From Henriciella marina (GTDB taxonomy: Bacteria; Pseudomonadota; Alphaproteobacteria; Caulobacterales; Hyphomonadaceae): a stretch of DNA of 64,000 nucleotides. The stretch is taken from contig NZ_JAPWGW010000005.1 in the NCBI RefSeq assembly GCF_027213945.1, forward strand, positions 1 to 64,000. The letters run 5' to 3'. A program made the translations under genes and the position numbers. This document shows, piece after piece, positions 35,204 through 44,061 of the stretch; within the stretch, counting starts at the first letter, position 1; every line of letters begins with the position of its first letter. Under the pieces are notes generated by a model. It ran no database searches and was not told the DNA's origin. It saw only the letters and a program-made list of their open reading frames with translations.

Positions 35204-35761
35204 ATGCGCGTTCTAGCTGTACTTGCTGCCGGACTTATGCTCGCGGCTTGCGGAAGCAACCCTCTCACGCGGGCGCTGGATTCGCGTCAGAATGCGGGCC
35301 CGTGCCCGCCTGTCGCCGCGCTTTATGATGCGTCGCGCATCGTTGAGTTTTCTGGAGATACCAACTCCTTCCACGAAATCACCTATTCGGGTGAGATCAC
35401 CGGCGTAGACCTCGTCTGCCGCTATCTGGACGACCAGCCGATGCGCGCAGAGGTCGAGATCGACTTTGCTTTCGGCAAGGGCCCGCAGGCGGACTCAAAC
35501 CGTCATACCTATCGTTACTGGGTCGCCGTCACGCGCCGTAGCTCCAAGGTTCTGGCCAAGCAATACTTTACGGTCGATGCCAACTTCGCCGGGAACACGA
35601 TCGACGGTCGCCGCGAAGTCATTCAGGACATTCTGGTGCCGCGCGCTGATGAGACGATCTCTGGCTCGAACTTTGAGGTCATCGTTGGTTTCGACCTCAC
35701 CGATGAGCAGCTCGCCTTCAACCGTGAAGGCCGCCGCTTCCGCCTCGACGCCGGCAGCTGA
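35204..35761 (+). CDS. Hypothetical lipoprotein
   Basis: 185 residues with a classic lipoprotein signal: MRVLAVLAAGLMLAACGSNP, lipobox LAAC. AAGG lies 7 nt before the ATG; an ATG two codons earlier is also possible. The mature domain is beta-rich in appearance and mentions no catalytic motif. It is divergent from ispH and 24 nt before argS, so it may share the argS transcript. Confidence 0.75.
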   Translation: MRVLAVLAAGLMLAACGSNPLTRALDSRQNAGPCPPVAALYDASRIVEFSGDTNSFHEITYSGEITGVDLVCRYLDDQPMRAEVEIDFAFGKGPQADSNRHTYRYWVAVTRRSSKVLAKQYFTVDANFAGNTIDGRREVIQDILVPRADETISGSNFEVIVGFDLTDEQLAFNREGRRFRLDAGS

Positions 35762-35785
35762 CACTAAATTCTTCCGGAAACGGCC

Positions 35786-37549
35786 ATGATGGATCTCGTT
35801 ACGCACCTGTCGAAGGTTTTCGAACAGGCATTTGAAGCTGAGGGCTTTGAAAGCCGCTGGGGCGCTGTGCGCCGCTCGGACCGGCCAGAGCTTGCCGACT
35901 TCCAGTGCAATGGCTGCATGGGCGCTGCAAAATCCAGGGGCCTCGTGCCGCGCGATCTGGCCGCGATGATTGCCGAGAAGGTGCAGGGCGACGATGCAAT
36001 CGAGCGCGTCGATGTCGCTGGCCCCGGCTTCCTGAATATCAAGGTGACCTCCGCGGCCCTGTCCAGGCAGGCAGAAGCGGTCCGCGCTGACGACAAGGCG
36101 GGCGGCGGCACCGTCGCCAAGCCGGAAAAGGTCATTTTCGATTTCGGTGGGCCGAACGTCGCAAAGCCGATGCATGTGGGCCACCTTCGCTCTGCGGTCA
36201 TCGGTGACACACTCTGCCGCCTTTTCCGCTTTTTAGGCGACGATGTGACGGGTGACGCGCACCTTGGCGACTGGGGTCTCCAGATGGGCCACCTTATTAC
36301 AGAGCTTCTCGCCGAACAGCCCGATCTCATCTATTTTCGCCCCGACTTTTCCGGGCCCTATCCCGAAGAGCCGCCGGTCACGATCGAGGATCTTGGCCGC
36401 CTCTATCCGCAGGCCTCTGCCAAGGCGAAGGCTGACCCTGCCCGCAATGAAGCAAGCCAGCTCGCCGTGGCAGAGATGCAGGCAGGACACCCCGGCTACC
36501 GCGCGCTGCTTCGTCACTTCATCAATGTTTCGGTCGAAGCACTGAAAATCGATTACGCATTCCTGGGGGTCGAGTTCGATCTCTGGAAAGGCGAGAGCGA
36601 TGTCGACCAGCTGATTCCCGGCATGGTTGAGGACCTGAAGGAAAAAGGCCTCGCCAAGCTGGATGACGGGGCATGGATCATCGATGTTGCGCGCGAAAGC
36701 GACAAGAAAGAGATGCCGCCCTTCATGGTCATCAATTCGCGCGGCGGTACCGGCTATCACGCGACGGACCTCGCAACCGTTGTTGACCGGGTCGAGACGC
36801 TGCATCCAGACCGCATGCTCTATGTGGTCGACCAGCGCCAAGCGCTGCACTTTGAGCAGGTCTTCCGCGCTGCTGACATGGCAGGCCTGATGGCCGAGGA
36901 CCGGATGGAGCATATCGGCTTCGGCACGGTGAACGGCACGGACGGCAAGCCCTTCAAGACGCGCGAGGGCGGCATCCTTCGCCTGGCGGATCTCAACCGC
37001 ATGGCCCTTGAAGAGGCCGAGAAACGGATCGGCGAAGCGGGTCTATCCGGCGATTTTGGAGAGGAAGAACGCGCAAGGATCGCCGCACTTGTCGCGCGCG
37101 CGGCCTTGCGTTTCGCTGACCTTATGAACGTCCGCACGACCAACTACGTCTTCGATCTTGAGCGGTTTACCAGCTTTGAGGGCAAGACCGGGCCTTACCT
37201 TCTCTACGCAGCCGTGCGTATCAAATCGCTGCTTCGCCGCGCGAAAGAAGCTGGTCACGCGCCAGGAAAGATCCGCATTGAAGGCGATACTGAACGCGCG
37301 CTGGTTCTGGGGCTCGACGGGTTTGCGAGCGCGCTTGAGCAATCGCATGCCAAACGTCAGCCGCACATCTTATGTGAGCACGTTTATTCGCTCGCTCAGG
37401 CCTTCAGCGCCCTTTACGCCGCGAATCCGATTGCGAATGAAGACGATGCGGATATCAGGGCCTCACGCCTTGCTCTCTGTGAAGCCGTGCTGAAGCAGCT
37501 TGAAGCCGGGCTTTCCATTCTCGGGATTGAAGCGCCAGAGCGTATGTAG
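35786..37549 (+). CDS. argS: Arginyl-tRNA synthetase
   Basis: 587 residues, class I aminoacyl-tRNA synthetase. The N-terminal tRNA D-loop-binding add-1 domain comes first, then HIGH as KPMHVGHLRSAVIGD, then GTVNGTDGKPFKTREGG in place of KMSKS (a canonical KMSKS is absent in many ArgRS). The C-terminal helical anticodon-binding domain (DALRF-like AALRFADLMNVRTTNYVFD) ends MP-type SILGIEAPERM. Two adjacent ATG codons mark the start. Cytoplasmic, essential. Confidence 0.96.
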   Translation: MMDLVTHLSKVFEQAFEAEGFESRWGAVRRSDRPELADFQCNGCMGAAKSRGLVPRDLAAMIAEKVQGDDAIERVDVAGPGFLNIKVTSAALSRQAEAVRADDKAGGGTVAKPEKVIFDFGGPNVAKPMHVGHLRSAVIGDTLCRLFRFLGDDVTGDAHLGDWGLQMGHLITELLAEQPDLIYFRPDFSGPYPEEPPVTIEDLGRLYPQASAKAKADPARNEASQLAVAEMQAGHPGYRALLRHFINVSVEALKIDYAFLGVEFDLWKGESDVDQLIPGMVEDLKEKGLAKLDDGAWIIDVARESDKKEMPPFMVINSRGGTGYHATDLATVVDRVETLHPDRMLYVVDQRQALHFEQVFRAADMAGLMAEDRMEHIGFGTVNGTDGKPFKTREGGILRLADLNRMALEEAEKRIGEAGLSGDFGEEERARIAALVARAALRFADLMNVRTTNYVFDLERFTSFEGKTGPYLLYAAVRIKSLLRRAKEAGHAPGKIRIEGDTERALVLGLDGFASALEQSHAKRQPHILCEHVYSLAQAFSALYAANPIANEDDADIRASRLALCEAVLKQLEAGLSILGIEAPERM

Positions 37550-37577
37550 CGCCCGGTTAACAGAAGCGGGCGCTTCG
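37548..37577 (+). terminator. Weak terminator after argS
   Basis: AGCGCCCG (37548-37555) pairs with CGGGCGCT (37567-37574) across an 11-nt loop, followed by TCGTTA. It overlaps the argS stop codon. The T-tract is poor. Confidence 0.4.
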
Positions 37578-37706
37578 TTAACCCTTCCAGTATCGATTCC
37601 GGAGTTCGCGCCGCAAATCAGTCGTTCGGTTCGTCGTGGCGGTAACCTTCGTGCAAGGCCTCTTTCCTATGCTGCTTCTGAAAAGCGGCGCCTGAAGGAG
37701 AGCCTC

Positions 37707-38144
37707 ATGCTTAAAGATATCATCTCGGTAGCAGCAATCGAATCAGGCGTCGAAGAGCCGGCGGCGCGTCACGCGGTTGGCATTATCCTTAACGCAGCGC
37801 AGCGGCAGGGCGGCGATCTCATTGAGCGGATCTTCGCCCAGGTGCCCGGCGCGCGGACCCTGTCCGCCTCGACCGCGACACGCGAAGGCGCGCCACGTGG
37901 CCCGATCGCACAACTGATCGAACAGACACCCGGTGGACGTCAGCACGTGACGTTTGACATGCTCTTTCGTCTGCAGCGTGCAGGTCTCGGCCATGCCGAG
38001 ATTTCATCGCTTATGAACACACTCAGCCGGGTCCTCGGTAAGCGCTTTTCACTCGGCGAGACCGCGCTCATCGCGGCGCTGTTCGAGGGCAGTGCGCCAG
38101 CTATAGAGTCCGAAAATCCAGGCCGTAGCAGCGCTGTCGCCTGA
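37707..38144 (+). CDS. Hypothetical protein
   Basis: 145 residues, not recognised. The start at 37707 has GAAGGAG 6 nt upstream. It is probably helical and cytoplasmic: no signal peptide or membrane segment is seen, and it has a Pro/Gly-rich centre (QVPGARTL, APRGP). No catalytic motif. Lies 157 nt after argS and may share its promoter region or have its own. Confidence 0.6.
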   Translation: MLKDIISVAAIESGVEEPAARHAVGIILNAAQRQGGDLIERIFAQVPGARTLSASTATREGAPRGPIAQLIEQTPGGRQHVTFDMLFRLQRAGLGHAEISSLMNTLSRVLGKRFSLGETALIAALFEGSAPAIESENPGRSSAVA

Positions 38145-38232
38145 GCGCGAAGGGGTCAGTAGCTGATTGAGAGCGGCGCTGGCGCTGCGAGAGGGCTTCC
38201 CAATTGCAGGCTTGCGGCTTAGCACCCGTTCC

Positions 38233-38571
38233 ATGACGACCAGTATCGAACCCCAGACCATTCCGCCAATCACTGTAGAATCCGGCAGCCGGGCGAGTTT
38301 CACCGCTGACGCACTCGATGCAGCAGCGCTCTGTGCCCTGTCGATCCGGGCGATGCAGGCTGCAGCGACGGCCTTGGCGGGCGCTGCCAGCGCGAAGCTC
38401 GTATCTATCAGCCATGATGTGACGGGCACATCGTTCGACGGTGGCAGTGCAGCGGTTGAAAGCCGGGCTGATCGTCAGACACGCACGCTGATCTTCATGG
38501 GGGCAGAGCTTTCCTCTGCGGCAGGTCTGCATGTCCGCTCAACTGCGATTTTCAGGCTGGACGCTGCCTGA
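38233..38571 (+). CDS. Hypothetical protein, possibly a hotdog-fold thioesterase
   Basis: 112 residues. Ala-rich central helix (LSIRAMQAAATALAGAASAK) followed by strand-like segments (LIFMGAELSSAAGLHVRSTAIFRL) suggests a hotdog-like fold, but the length is short and no catalytic Asp or Glu is clearly placed. No good Shine-Dalgarno sequence before the ATG. Confidence 0.45.
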   Translation: MTTSIEPQTIPPITVESGSRASFTADALDAAALCALSIRAMQAAATALAGAASAKLVSISHDVTGTSFDGGSAAVESRADRQTRTLIFMGAELSSAAGLHVRSTAIFRLDAA

Positions 38572-38707
38572 CGTCTGAGGGCAGAGCAGATCGGCAACAC
38601 CCAGCGCGCTGCATGCAGCGCAGCCATCTTGTTTCGCTTTACAACTCTTTCCGTGTGCGTGCAGACTCGGCGTCGGCTGATAGAAAAAGGGGCAGGCGTC
38701 CGTCCAC

Positions 38708-39679
38708 ATGATGATGTACCGCCGAACAACTGAAGGCCCCGAAGAAGGGGCGCACGCCTCCGTCCATTTCGGGGACGAATCCCGCGATCTGGCCGCCCTG
38801 TGGCTGCATGCGACCGGCTTTAACGGCATGACCTACAAGTCGATGCTGGCCCCGCTCGGCGAACGCCACCGGGTCGCCGCGCTCGACATGCGAGGTCATG
38901 GCCTCACAAGCCTGCCTGCAGATCCGAAGACGCTGAAGTCGTGGCATGTCTACCGTGATGACGTGATCGACTTCCTGGAAAAAGAAGCCAAAGGCCCTGT
39001 CGTGCTTGGCGGGCATTCCATGGGTGGCTGTGTCTCGCTTCTGGTTGCGGGCAAGCGTCCAGACCTCGTCGCGGGCCTCATTCTGGTTGACCCGGTGGTG
39101 CTCAATCCGCGCTTCTATTTCTGGCTCCACGTGCTGCCTTTCGTCCGGCAGACGAACCAGATGTCGCGACAGGCAAAGCGCCGCCGCGCTGAATTTGCGA
39201 GCCGTGAGGCCGCCTATGACGCCTATCATGGCAAAGGTGCGTTCAAGAGCTGGCGCGCGCCTTTTCTGAACGACTATCTCGAAGATGGCGTAAGGGAGAC
39301 GACGAATGAGAAGGGCGAATCTGTCGTCAGGCTGACCTGTAATCCAGCCTGGGAATCGGCGACCTTCTCCTCACAGCGCAACCAGCCCTGGGGCGCGCTG
39401 AAGAAGATTGAAAAAGTGCAGACGCCGATTGTGGTTTTTCGCCCGAACATCAAGCCAGTGATGACCAACAAGGTCACTAATCTGATGATGGCGCATTACC
39501 GCGAACTCGTCCTGCGTGAGCGTCCCGGCGCAAGCCACTTCCATCCAATGGAAGTGCCTTATGAGGTGCGCGACGAGCTCGCCCGTCAGATCGCCTACCT
39601 GATCGACGGTTATTCACCGGCTGAAGACGGGCTGCTGCGCCGTACCCTGCATGGCAGCCAGTGGGATGATTACGACTAG
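38708..39679 (+). CDS. Alpha/beta hydrolase
   Basis: 323 residues. Catalytic serine in the elbow VLGGHSMGGCVSL, oxyanion/Asp region AALDMRGHGLTSLP, and a probable catalytic histidine near the end (GASHFHPME). Substrate unknown. Convergent with the thioesterase gene, 9 nt apart, without a terminator. Confidence 0.85.
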   Translation: MMMYRRTTEGPEEGAHASVHFGDESRDLAALWLHATGFNGMTYKSMLAPLGERHRVAALDMRGHGLTSLPADPKTLKSWHVYRDDVIDFLEKEAKGPVVLGGHSMGGCVSLLVAGKRPDLVAGLILVDPVVLNPRFYFWLHVLPFVRQTNQMSRQAKRRRAEFASREAAYDAYHGKGAFKSWRAPFLNDYLEDGVRETTNEKGESVVRLTCNPAWESATFSSQRNQPWGALKKIEKVQTPIVVFRPNIKPVMTNKVTNLMMAHYRELVLRERPGASHFHPMEVPYEVRDELARQIAYLIDGYSPAEDGLLRRTLHGSQWDDYD

Positions 39680-39688
39680 ACTGCCCGG

Positions 39689-40612
39689 CTAGAGCGTGAG
39701 GTCGCCGGGGGCGATTTCGGCGAGCTCATCGATCAGCGCCGGCGGCGTTGCCATCGCCTTGCGCGTGATCTGATCGAAGGTAACGGCCACTGCCTCGCAC
39801 GTCATCCATGGCTGCCCGGTGACCGGGTCCAGCATCCAGTGGGTGAGGGCGTGGACCTTTTCTTCGGCCCGTGACAGTGCAGTCCGGATCTGGAAGAGAT
39901 CGCCAGCCTTTGGCCAGCCTCGGTAGATGATCCGGTTCTCCAGCACAGCGGCGCCCATATGGCTGCCTTCAACGGCGCTGGCGACCCGTTCGCGCCAGTC
40001 ATAAAGCAGGTTCGGCACCGAATCAGAGACCCGGCCGATAAAGCAGTGCGGCTTCATGCGGCCAAACACGTCGCAATCTTTCGCATCGACCATGCCCTGG
40101 CCAATCAGCTCGACGCCCTGACCTTCAGCAAAGCCAAGTGTCACCTCTTCGTTCGGTAAGGGCTCAACGCTGAGGTCGATGCCGCGCGGCGCTGTGGCTG
40201 CCGGGGGCTCTTCGATCAGCTCTGTCAGCGCCTTGTGGGTGCGGTCGCTCCACGGGAACGGGCGCATATCGTCGGCAGACGCATGGATAAGCTTGGTGCG
40301 GAATGCGGCAGCCGGCGTGCCATCGCTGTGAAGCAGTTCCTGATAGACGGTAACCCGCGTCTCATCGATCTCAAGCACGCAGCCGCGCATACGAAGCGGG
40401 CGGCCGGGATGAACCTCGCGCATGAAGCGGATATGCTGTTCAAGTGGGATCAGGGTCGACGGCGAGCCGGTCTGGTAAACATGGCTCATATGACAATGCG
40501 CAGCCAGCGTGCCGAGCCCTTCAAACGCCTTTTCCAGATAGATGCGGACATTCATATGCCCCATCTCATCACAGTCCCAGGTATTCGCGCTTCCCTTCCA
40601 AAGGTCGATCAA
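39689..40612 (-). CDS. Double-hotdog thioesterase-like protein
   Basis: 307 residues. Two hotdog domains in tandem: the first opens SANTWDCDEMGHMNVRIYLEKAFEG, with D-x-x-G-H-M-N as in 4-hydroxybenzoyl-CoA thioesterases, and the second holds VDAKDCDVFGRMKPHCFIGRVSD, with a similar motif. Likely acyl-CoA thioesterase or binder. I place the start at a TTG (40612) because GGAGGA sits 6 nt upstream. An ATG at 40726 is open but would overlap the zur stop by 38 nt and add a low-complexity Ala/Ser/Pro leader. Substrate unknown. Confidence 0.75.
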   Translation of the reverse strand: MIDLWKGSANTWDCDEMGHMNVRIYLEKAFEGLGTLAAHCHMSHVYQTGSPSTLIPLEQHIRFMREVHPGRPLRMRGCVLEIDETRVTVYQELLHSDGTPAAAFRTKLIHASADDMRPFPWSDRTHKALTELIEEPPAATAPRGIDLSVEPLPNEEVTLGFAEGQGVELIGQGMVDAKDCDVFGRMKPHCFIGRVSDSVPNLLYDWRERVASAVEGSHMGAAVLENRIIYRGWPKAGDLFQIRTALSRAEEKVHALTHWMLDPVTGQPWMTCEAVAVTFDQITRKAMATPPALIDELAEIAPGDLTL

Positions 40613-40688
40613 GCTGGTTCCTCCGGCTGGCTTGGCACTATCTTTCCGGGCAGAAGTAGCCGCGCTCGGCGCGGGGGGCAACCTGTCG

Positions 40689-41174
40689 TCAGACTGTGCA
40701 ATCGCGGCAGACACCGCGGGCTTCAATAACGGCCTGCCGAACCTTGAAACCAGCCGCCGCTGTCTCGGCTTTCAGGGCGTCATTGGTCGCAACGGCATGG
40801 AGCTCTTCGGCAGCGCCGCATTTCTCGCAGATCAGGAACACCGCTGAGTGTTTGTGACCGGTATGACCACACGCGACATAGGCATTAAGGCTCTCGATCT
40901 TGTGGGCGAGGCCCTGTTCTTGAAGGAAGTCGAGCGCGCGATAGACTGTTGGGGGTTTGGCGGCTCCTTCGCCGTCCAGATTGGCAAGAAGGTCATAGGC
41001 CTTTGACGGCTCATCGCTCTCCAGCAGGAGGCGCAATACCTTGCGGCGGATCTTCGTCAGGCGCTGGCCGCGTTTTGCCGCAAGCGCTTCGGCCTCGGCA
41101 AGGAAGGTCTCCACATCCTGAGGACTGCAGGGCGTGTTCGCGTGAACGTGTGGATGGGTATCGGCGTGGGCCAT
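40689..41174 (-). CDS. zur: Zinc uptake regulator, Fur family
   Basis: 161 residues. Winged-helix Fur-family repressor, the Zur type, with structural zinc in CEKC and CRDC, the Fur DNA-binding helix region QRLTKIRRKVLRLLLESDEPSKAYDLL and the metal site stretch GHTGHKHSAVFLICEKC. The N-terminus is His-rich (HADTHPHVHANT). It represses znuABC-like zinc uptake when zinc is replete. No znu gene is in the window and no Zur palindrome was recognised near it. The start at 41174 is uncertain as no Shine-Dalgarno is evident. The thioesterase gene follows 76 nt later. Confidence 0.88.
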   Translation of the reverse strand: MAHADTHPHVHANTPCSPQDVETFLAEAEALAAKRGQRLTKIRRKVLRLLLESDEPSKAYDLLANLDGEGAAKPPTVYRALDFLQEQGLAHKIESLNAYVACGHTGHKHSAVFLICEKCGAAEELHAVATNDALKAETAAAGFKVRQAVIEARGVCRDCTV

Positions 41175-41359
41175 GGATATGAATGTCGGATGTTTCGGGC
41201 GGAATTTCCAGTCAGAAACGCTGTCTGTCCGTTCGTCCATAAGGTGAGATGCGTAGTTGGGCGCTTGTGACGCGCGGTATGCGGGCGCGCGACAGAGAGG
41301 CCAATATTCGGTTCTCTGACGGGTGTTTAGCTCGCCTCATCATCAATGAGGAGGGTCTC

Positions 41360-42058
41360 ATGAAACTTCATTTCCTTGCCGGGCTCGCTGCAACGACAGC
41401 ACTTGTTTCCACGGCGCCAGCCTTTGCCGAACCAGGCGACTGGATGGTGCGCGGCCGCGTTCTGGGCGTTCTGCCCGATGAGAGCGGCGAGCTTAGCGTC
41501 GGCAATACGCGCCTGCCAGGCACGGTCGATATTGGCGACCAGTACGTGCCAGAGCTTGATATCACTTACTTCTTCACCGACCACATCGCTGCAGAGCTGA
41601 TCCTTGGTGTGACACCTCACGATGTGAAGGCGACGAATGTCACCATTCCTGGCGTGATGACGAGTGCGACGGTCGATCTTGGCGATGTCTGGCTGCTGCC
41701 ACCGACGCTGACCCTGCAGTATCACTTCGATACCGGGTCCGCCTTCAAGCCATATGTCGGGGCGGGGGTGAACGCGACCTTCTTCTTCAATGAAGACGAG
41801 GGCCCGGTGGCGGATGCGATTGATTACGATCCGACTGTCGGTTTCGCGCTGCAGGCAGGCTTCGACTATGACCTCGACGGCGTCGAGGGCGGCTGTGCCT
41901 TGAATGCGGATATCAAGAAGGTCTGGATTGAGCCGGATGTGAAGGTGCACCTCACCAGCGCGCTCGGCCCTGCACTTGGCACCGCGCCGGTCAACGTCAA
42001 TGCTGACGTCGAAATCAATCCGGTCATTGTGGGGTTGGGTCTCGGCTATCGCTTCTAG
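41360..42058 (+). CDS. OmpW-family outer membrane protein
   Basis: 232 residues. Signal peptide (MKLHFLAGLAATTALVSTAPAFA) then an 8-strand beta-barrel. OmpW family marks are the N-terminal GDWMVRGRVLGVLPDESG, DITYFFTDHIAAELILGVTPHDV, PPTLTLQYHF and a terminal YRF. GAGGAGGG precedes the ATG at 41360. OmpW-type proteins passage small hydrophobic molecules across the outer membrane. Divergent from zur, 185 nt away. Confidence 0.9.
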   Translation: MKLHFLAGLAATTALVSTAPAFAEPGDWMVRGRVLGVLPDESGELSVGNTRLPGTVDIGDQYVPELDITYFFTDHIAAELILGVTPHDVKATNVTIPGVMTSATVDLGDVWLLPPTLTLQYHFDTGSAFKPYVGAGVNATFFFNEDEGPVADAIDYDPTVGFALQAGFDYDLDGVEGGCALNADIKKVWIEPDVKVHLTSALGPALGTAPVNVNADVEINPVIVGLGLGYRF

Positions 42059-42097
42059 CTGCGCCCGAGGCACCTCCCGAACATCCAGGAAAACTGA

Positions 42098-42130
42098 AAG
42101 GCCCTCCGCACCGCGCGGAGGGCCTTCTTG
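42098..42130. terminator. Terminator after ompW gene
   Basis: 12-bp stem AAGGCCCTCCGC (42098-42109) with GCGGAGGGCCTT (42115-42126), 5-nt loop, then CTTG. It could also end the convergent lipoprotein transcript, where A and T flanks appear on both arms. Confidence 0.85.
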
Positions 42131-42141
42131 TACTTGGGTGA

Positions 42142-42582
42142 CTAGATAGCCGGGCACGCGCCGCCATTTTCGCGCATGCCTTCAAGCATGCCATTCACGA
42201 CGCGGTTGAAGGTCGATAGATTGTCGGCAAAGGTCTGCCCCTCATCCGAGCCTGCGTCCTCAGGCAGCAACGCGCCCGAGACGAGCTTGTCCGTCGCTTC
42301 CTTGGCGCTTTCATCGGCCGACGACATACGCGTTGAAACCCGCTCGAAGAAGGTCGCGATCATCTCGCGCTCATCACCGCCATCATCCAGCGTCGCTTCA
42401 AGACAGGTGCAGGCTGCATCCGGTGTCGTATCTGCTTCGCGCAAGTTCGGGCTGAGCGAGCGATCACCGAGAACAATACGGCACTGATTGAACATTTCAG
42501 CCTTATCCCCATCGCTTGTGCCACAGGCCGGTAGGATAAGAGATGCGCCAATCAGGCATGAGGCGAGGATGGTCTTTTTCAT
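42142..42582 (-). CDS. Hypothetical lipoprotein
   Basis: 146 residues. Signal with lipobox LILPAC (C20). The mature protein has Cys residues (FNQCRIV, ACTCLEA, GACPAI) and an acidic character. AGGAG lies 8 nt before the ATG at 42582. No known domain. Stand-alone. Confidence 0.7.
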   Translation of the reverse strand: MKKTILASCLIGASLILPACGTSDGDKAEMFNQCRIVLGDRSLSPNLREADTTPDAACTCLEATLDDGGDEREMIATFFERVSTRMSSADESAKEATDKLVSGALLPEDAGSDEGQTFADNLSTFNRVVNGMLEGMRENGGACPAI

Positions 42583-42664
42583 TATTGTACTCCTGGGTTT
42601 CGCCTGCGCAGCAGGCTTTCTCGCGGGATGAAACCCGCGCCGCTTCAGAAGACTTAACGAAAGG

Positions 42665-42707
42665 ACAGAAAGCAGGGTTCCGCGCCTTGTTGGACGCGGT
42701 CCCTGCT
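42665..42707 (-). terminator. Terminator after acyl-CoA dehydrogenase gene
   Basis: On the minus strand an imperfect stem (42695-42707 with 42671-42684, one mismatch and a one-base bulge, CCCTGC/GCAGGG core) is followed by TTTCTGTCCTTT. It sits 20-60 nt past the dehydrogenase stop. Confidence 0.7.
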
Positions 42708-42727
42708 TCTCAATCATATTTCCGTCG

Positions 42728-43909
42728 CTAGAGACCAAGCTGGCGTGAGGCGAGGTCGCGCATGATCTCTTCAGAGCCGCCGCCAATCGCCATGACACGA
42801 ACCTCGCGGTAGATGCGCTCCACCCGGTGCCCCCGGATAAAGCCAGCGCCGCCAAGGATCTGCATCGCTTCTCGCGCGCAGAACTCCATTGTCTCGGTCG
42901 CCTGCACCTTCAGCATGGCAAGCTCTGCGATCGGTTGTTCGCCGTTCTGGACCCGCCAGGTCAGCTGATCGAGCATGGCCGTCGTCGCCCAGACCTTCTG
43001 GCACATGGCCGCGATCTTGTGGCGGATGACCTGGTGATCGGCGAGGCGCTTGCCGAATGTCTGGCGCTGCTGGGCCCAGGCGGCGGCGTCCTCGATACAG
43101 ACACGGGCACAGGCGGCGGCCTGCGCGGCCATGCCAAGACGTTCGCCATTGAAGTTCGCCATGATGCTGACAAAGCCGCGGTCGACTTCGCCGATCAGGT
43201 TTTCAGGCGGCACGAAGACATCGTCAAAGTGGATGGTGGCCGTGTCCGATGCCCACCAGCCCATCTTGGGCAGGGCGGTGCGCGAGACACCTTCGGCTTC
43301 GAGATCGATCAGCATGAGCGAGATGCCGCCCATGCCTTCGCCGCCTGTGCGAACGGCGGTCGTCAGCCATTTCGAGGTGCACCCGCCCGTGATGTAGGTC
43401 TTCGACCCGTTCACCACCCAGCCATTGCCGGAGCGTTTGGCGTTGGTCTTCAGCTGCGCGACATCTGATCCGCCGCCTGGTTCTGTGATGCCGAGGCTGA
43501 TCTGCTTCTTGCCTGAAAGGACCTGCGGCGCGATTTCGCGCTTCATATCCTCGCTGCCGCCCACCATGACCGGAGGCAGGCCGATACCGTGGATCATCAG
43601 CGCAGAAGAGACACCGCCCGCGGCCATGCGGGCCAGTTCCTCAGACGTGACCGTTCCATGGAAGCGGTCAAAGTCGGTGCCCGCGCCGCCATATTCTTCG
43701 GGATATCCCATACCGATGAGGCCGGCTTCCGCCGCTTTCGGATAGATGTCGCGGGGGATTTCTCCGGCCGCCTCCCATTCCTCGATGTGAGGGACCAGTT
43801 CCTTGTCGACGAAGGCGCGAACGGACTTGCGCCAGATCGAATGGGTCTCGTCCATCCAGGGGGCTGGGGGACGAAGACTGTCGAAGGTGATTTCTTGTGC
43901 TTTTGCCAT
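42728..43909 (-). CDS. Acyl-CoA dehydrogenase family protein
   Basis: 393 residues. Features of the family: GYPEEYGGAGTDFDRF, LGITEPGGGSDVAQLKT, INGSKTYITGG-like VNGSKTYITGGCTSKWL, and a C-terminal IYREVRVMAIGGGSEEIMRDLASRQL with the typical catalytic region. Start at ATG 43909 gives MAKAQEITFDSLRPP; a GTG 28 codons upstream lacks homology. Unlinked to the pair at 24-26.8 kb. Substrate unknown. Confidence 0.88.
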   Translation of the reverse strand: MAKAQEITFDSLRPPAPWMDETHSIWRKSVRAFVDKELVPHIEEWEAAGEIPRDIYPKAAEAGLIGMGYPEEYGGAGTDFDRFHGTVTSEELARMAAGGVSSALMIHGIGLPPVMVGGSEDMKREIAPQVLSGKKQISLGITEPGGGSDVAQLKTNAKRSGNGWVVNGSKTYITGGCTSKWLTTAVRTGGEGMGGISLMLIDLEAEGVSRTALPKMGWWASDTATIHFDDVFVPPENLIGEVDRGFVSIMANFNGERLGMAAQAAACARVCIEDAAAWAQQRQTFGKRLADHQVIRHKIAAMCQKVWATTAMLDQLTWRVQNGEQPIAELAMLKVQATETMEFCAREAMQILGGAGFIRGHRVERIYREVRVMAIGGGSEEIMRDLASRQLGL

Positions 43910-44061
43910 GCGCGCGATGGTGTCGAGACACGCAGCGAAATCAATTCGTGACGCCGGGGCAGGTTTTGGCAGAAAGTGAAGACACTGTAACACCCCGCTG
44001 CCTTTACCGCGCCGTATTGTGTGTCTTAGATGTCACTGTGCGATATCATACCTCCCCCGAG

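Noticed and set aside
41175-41359. Zur operator between zur and the ompW-type gene
   Set aside because: No palindrome resembling the Zur consensus was found in the gap.
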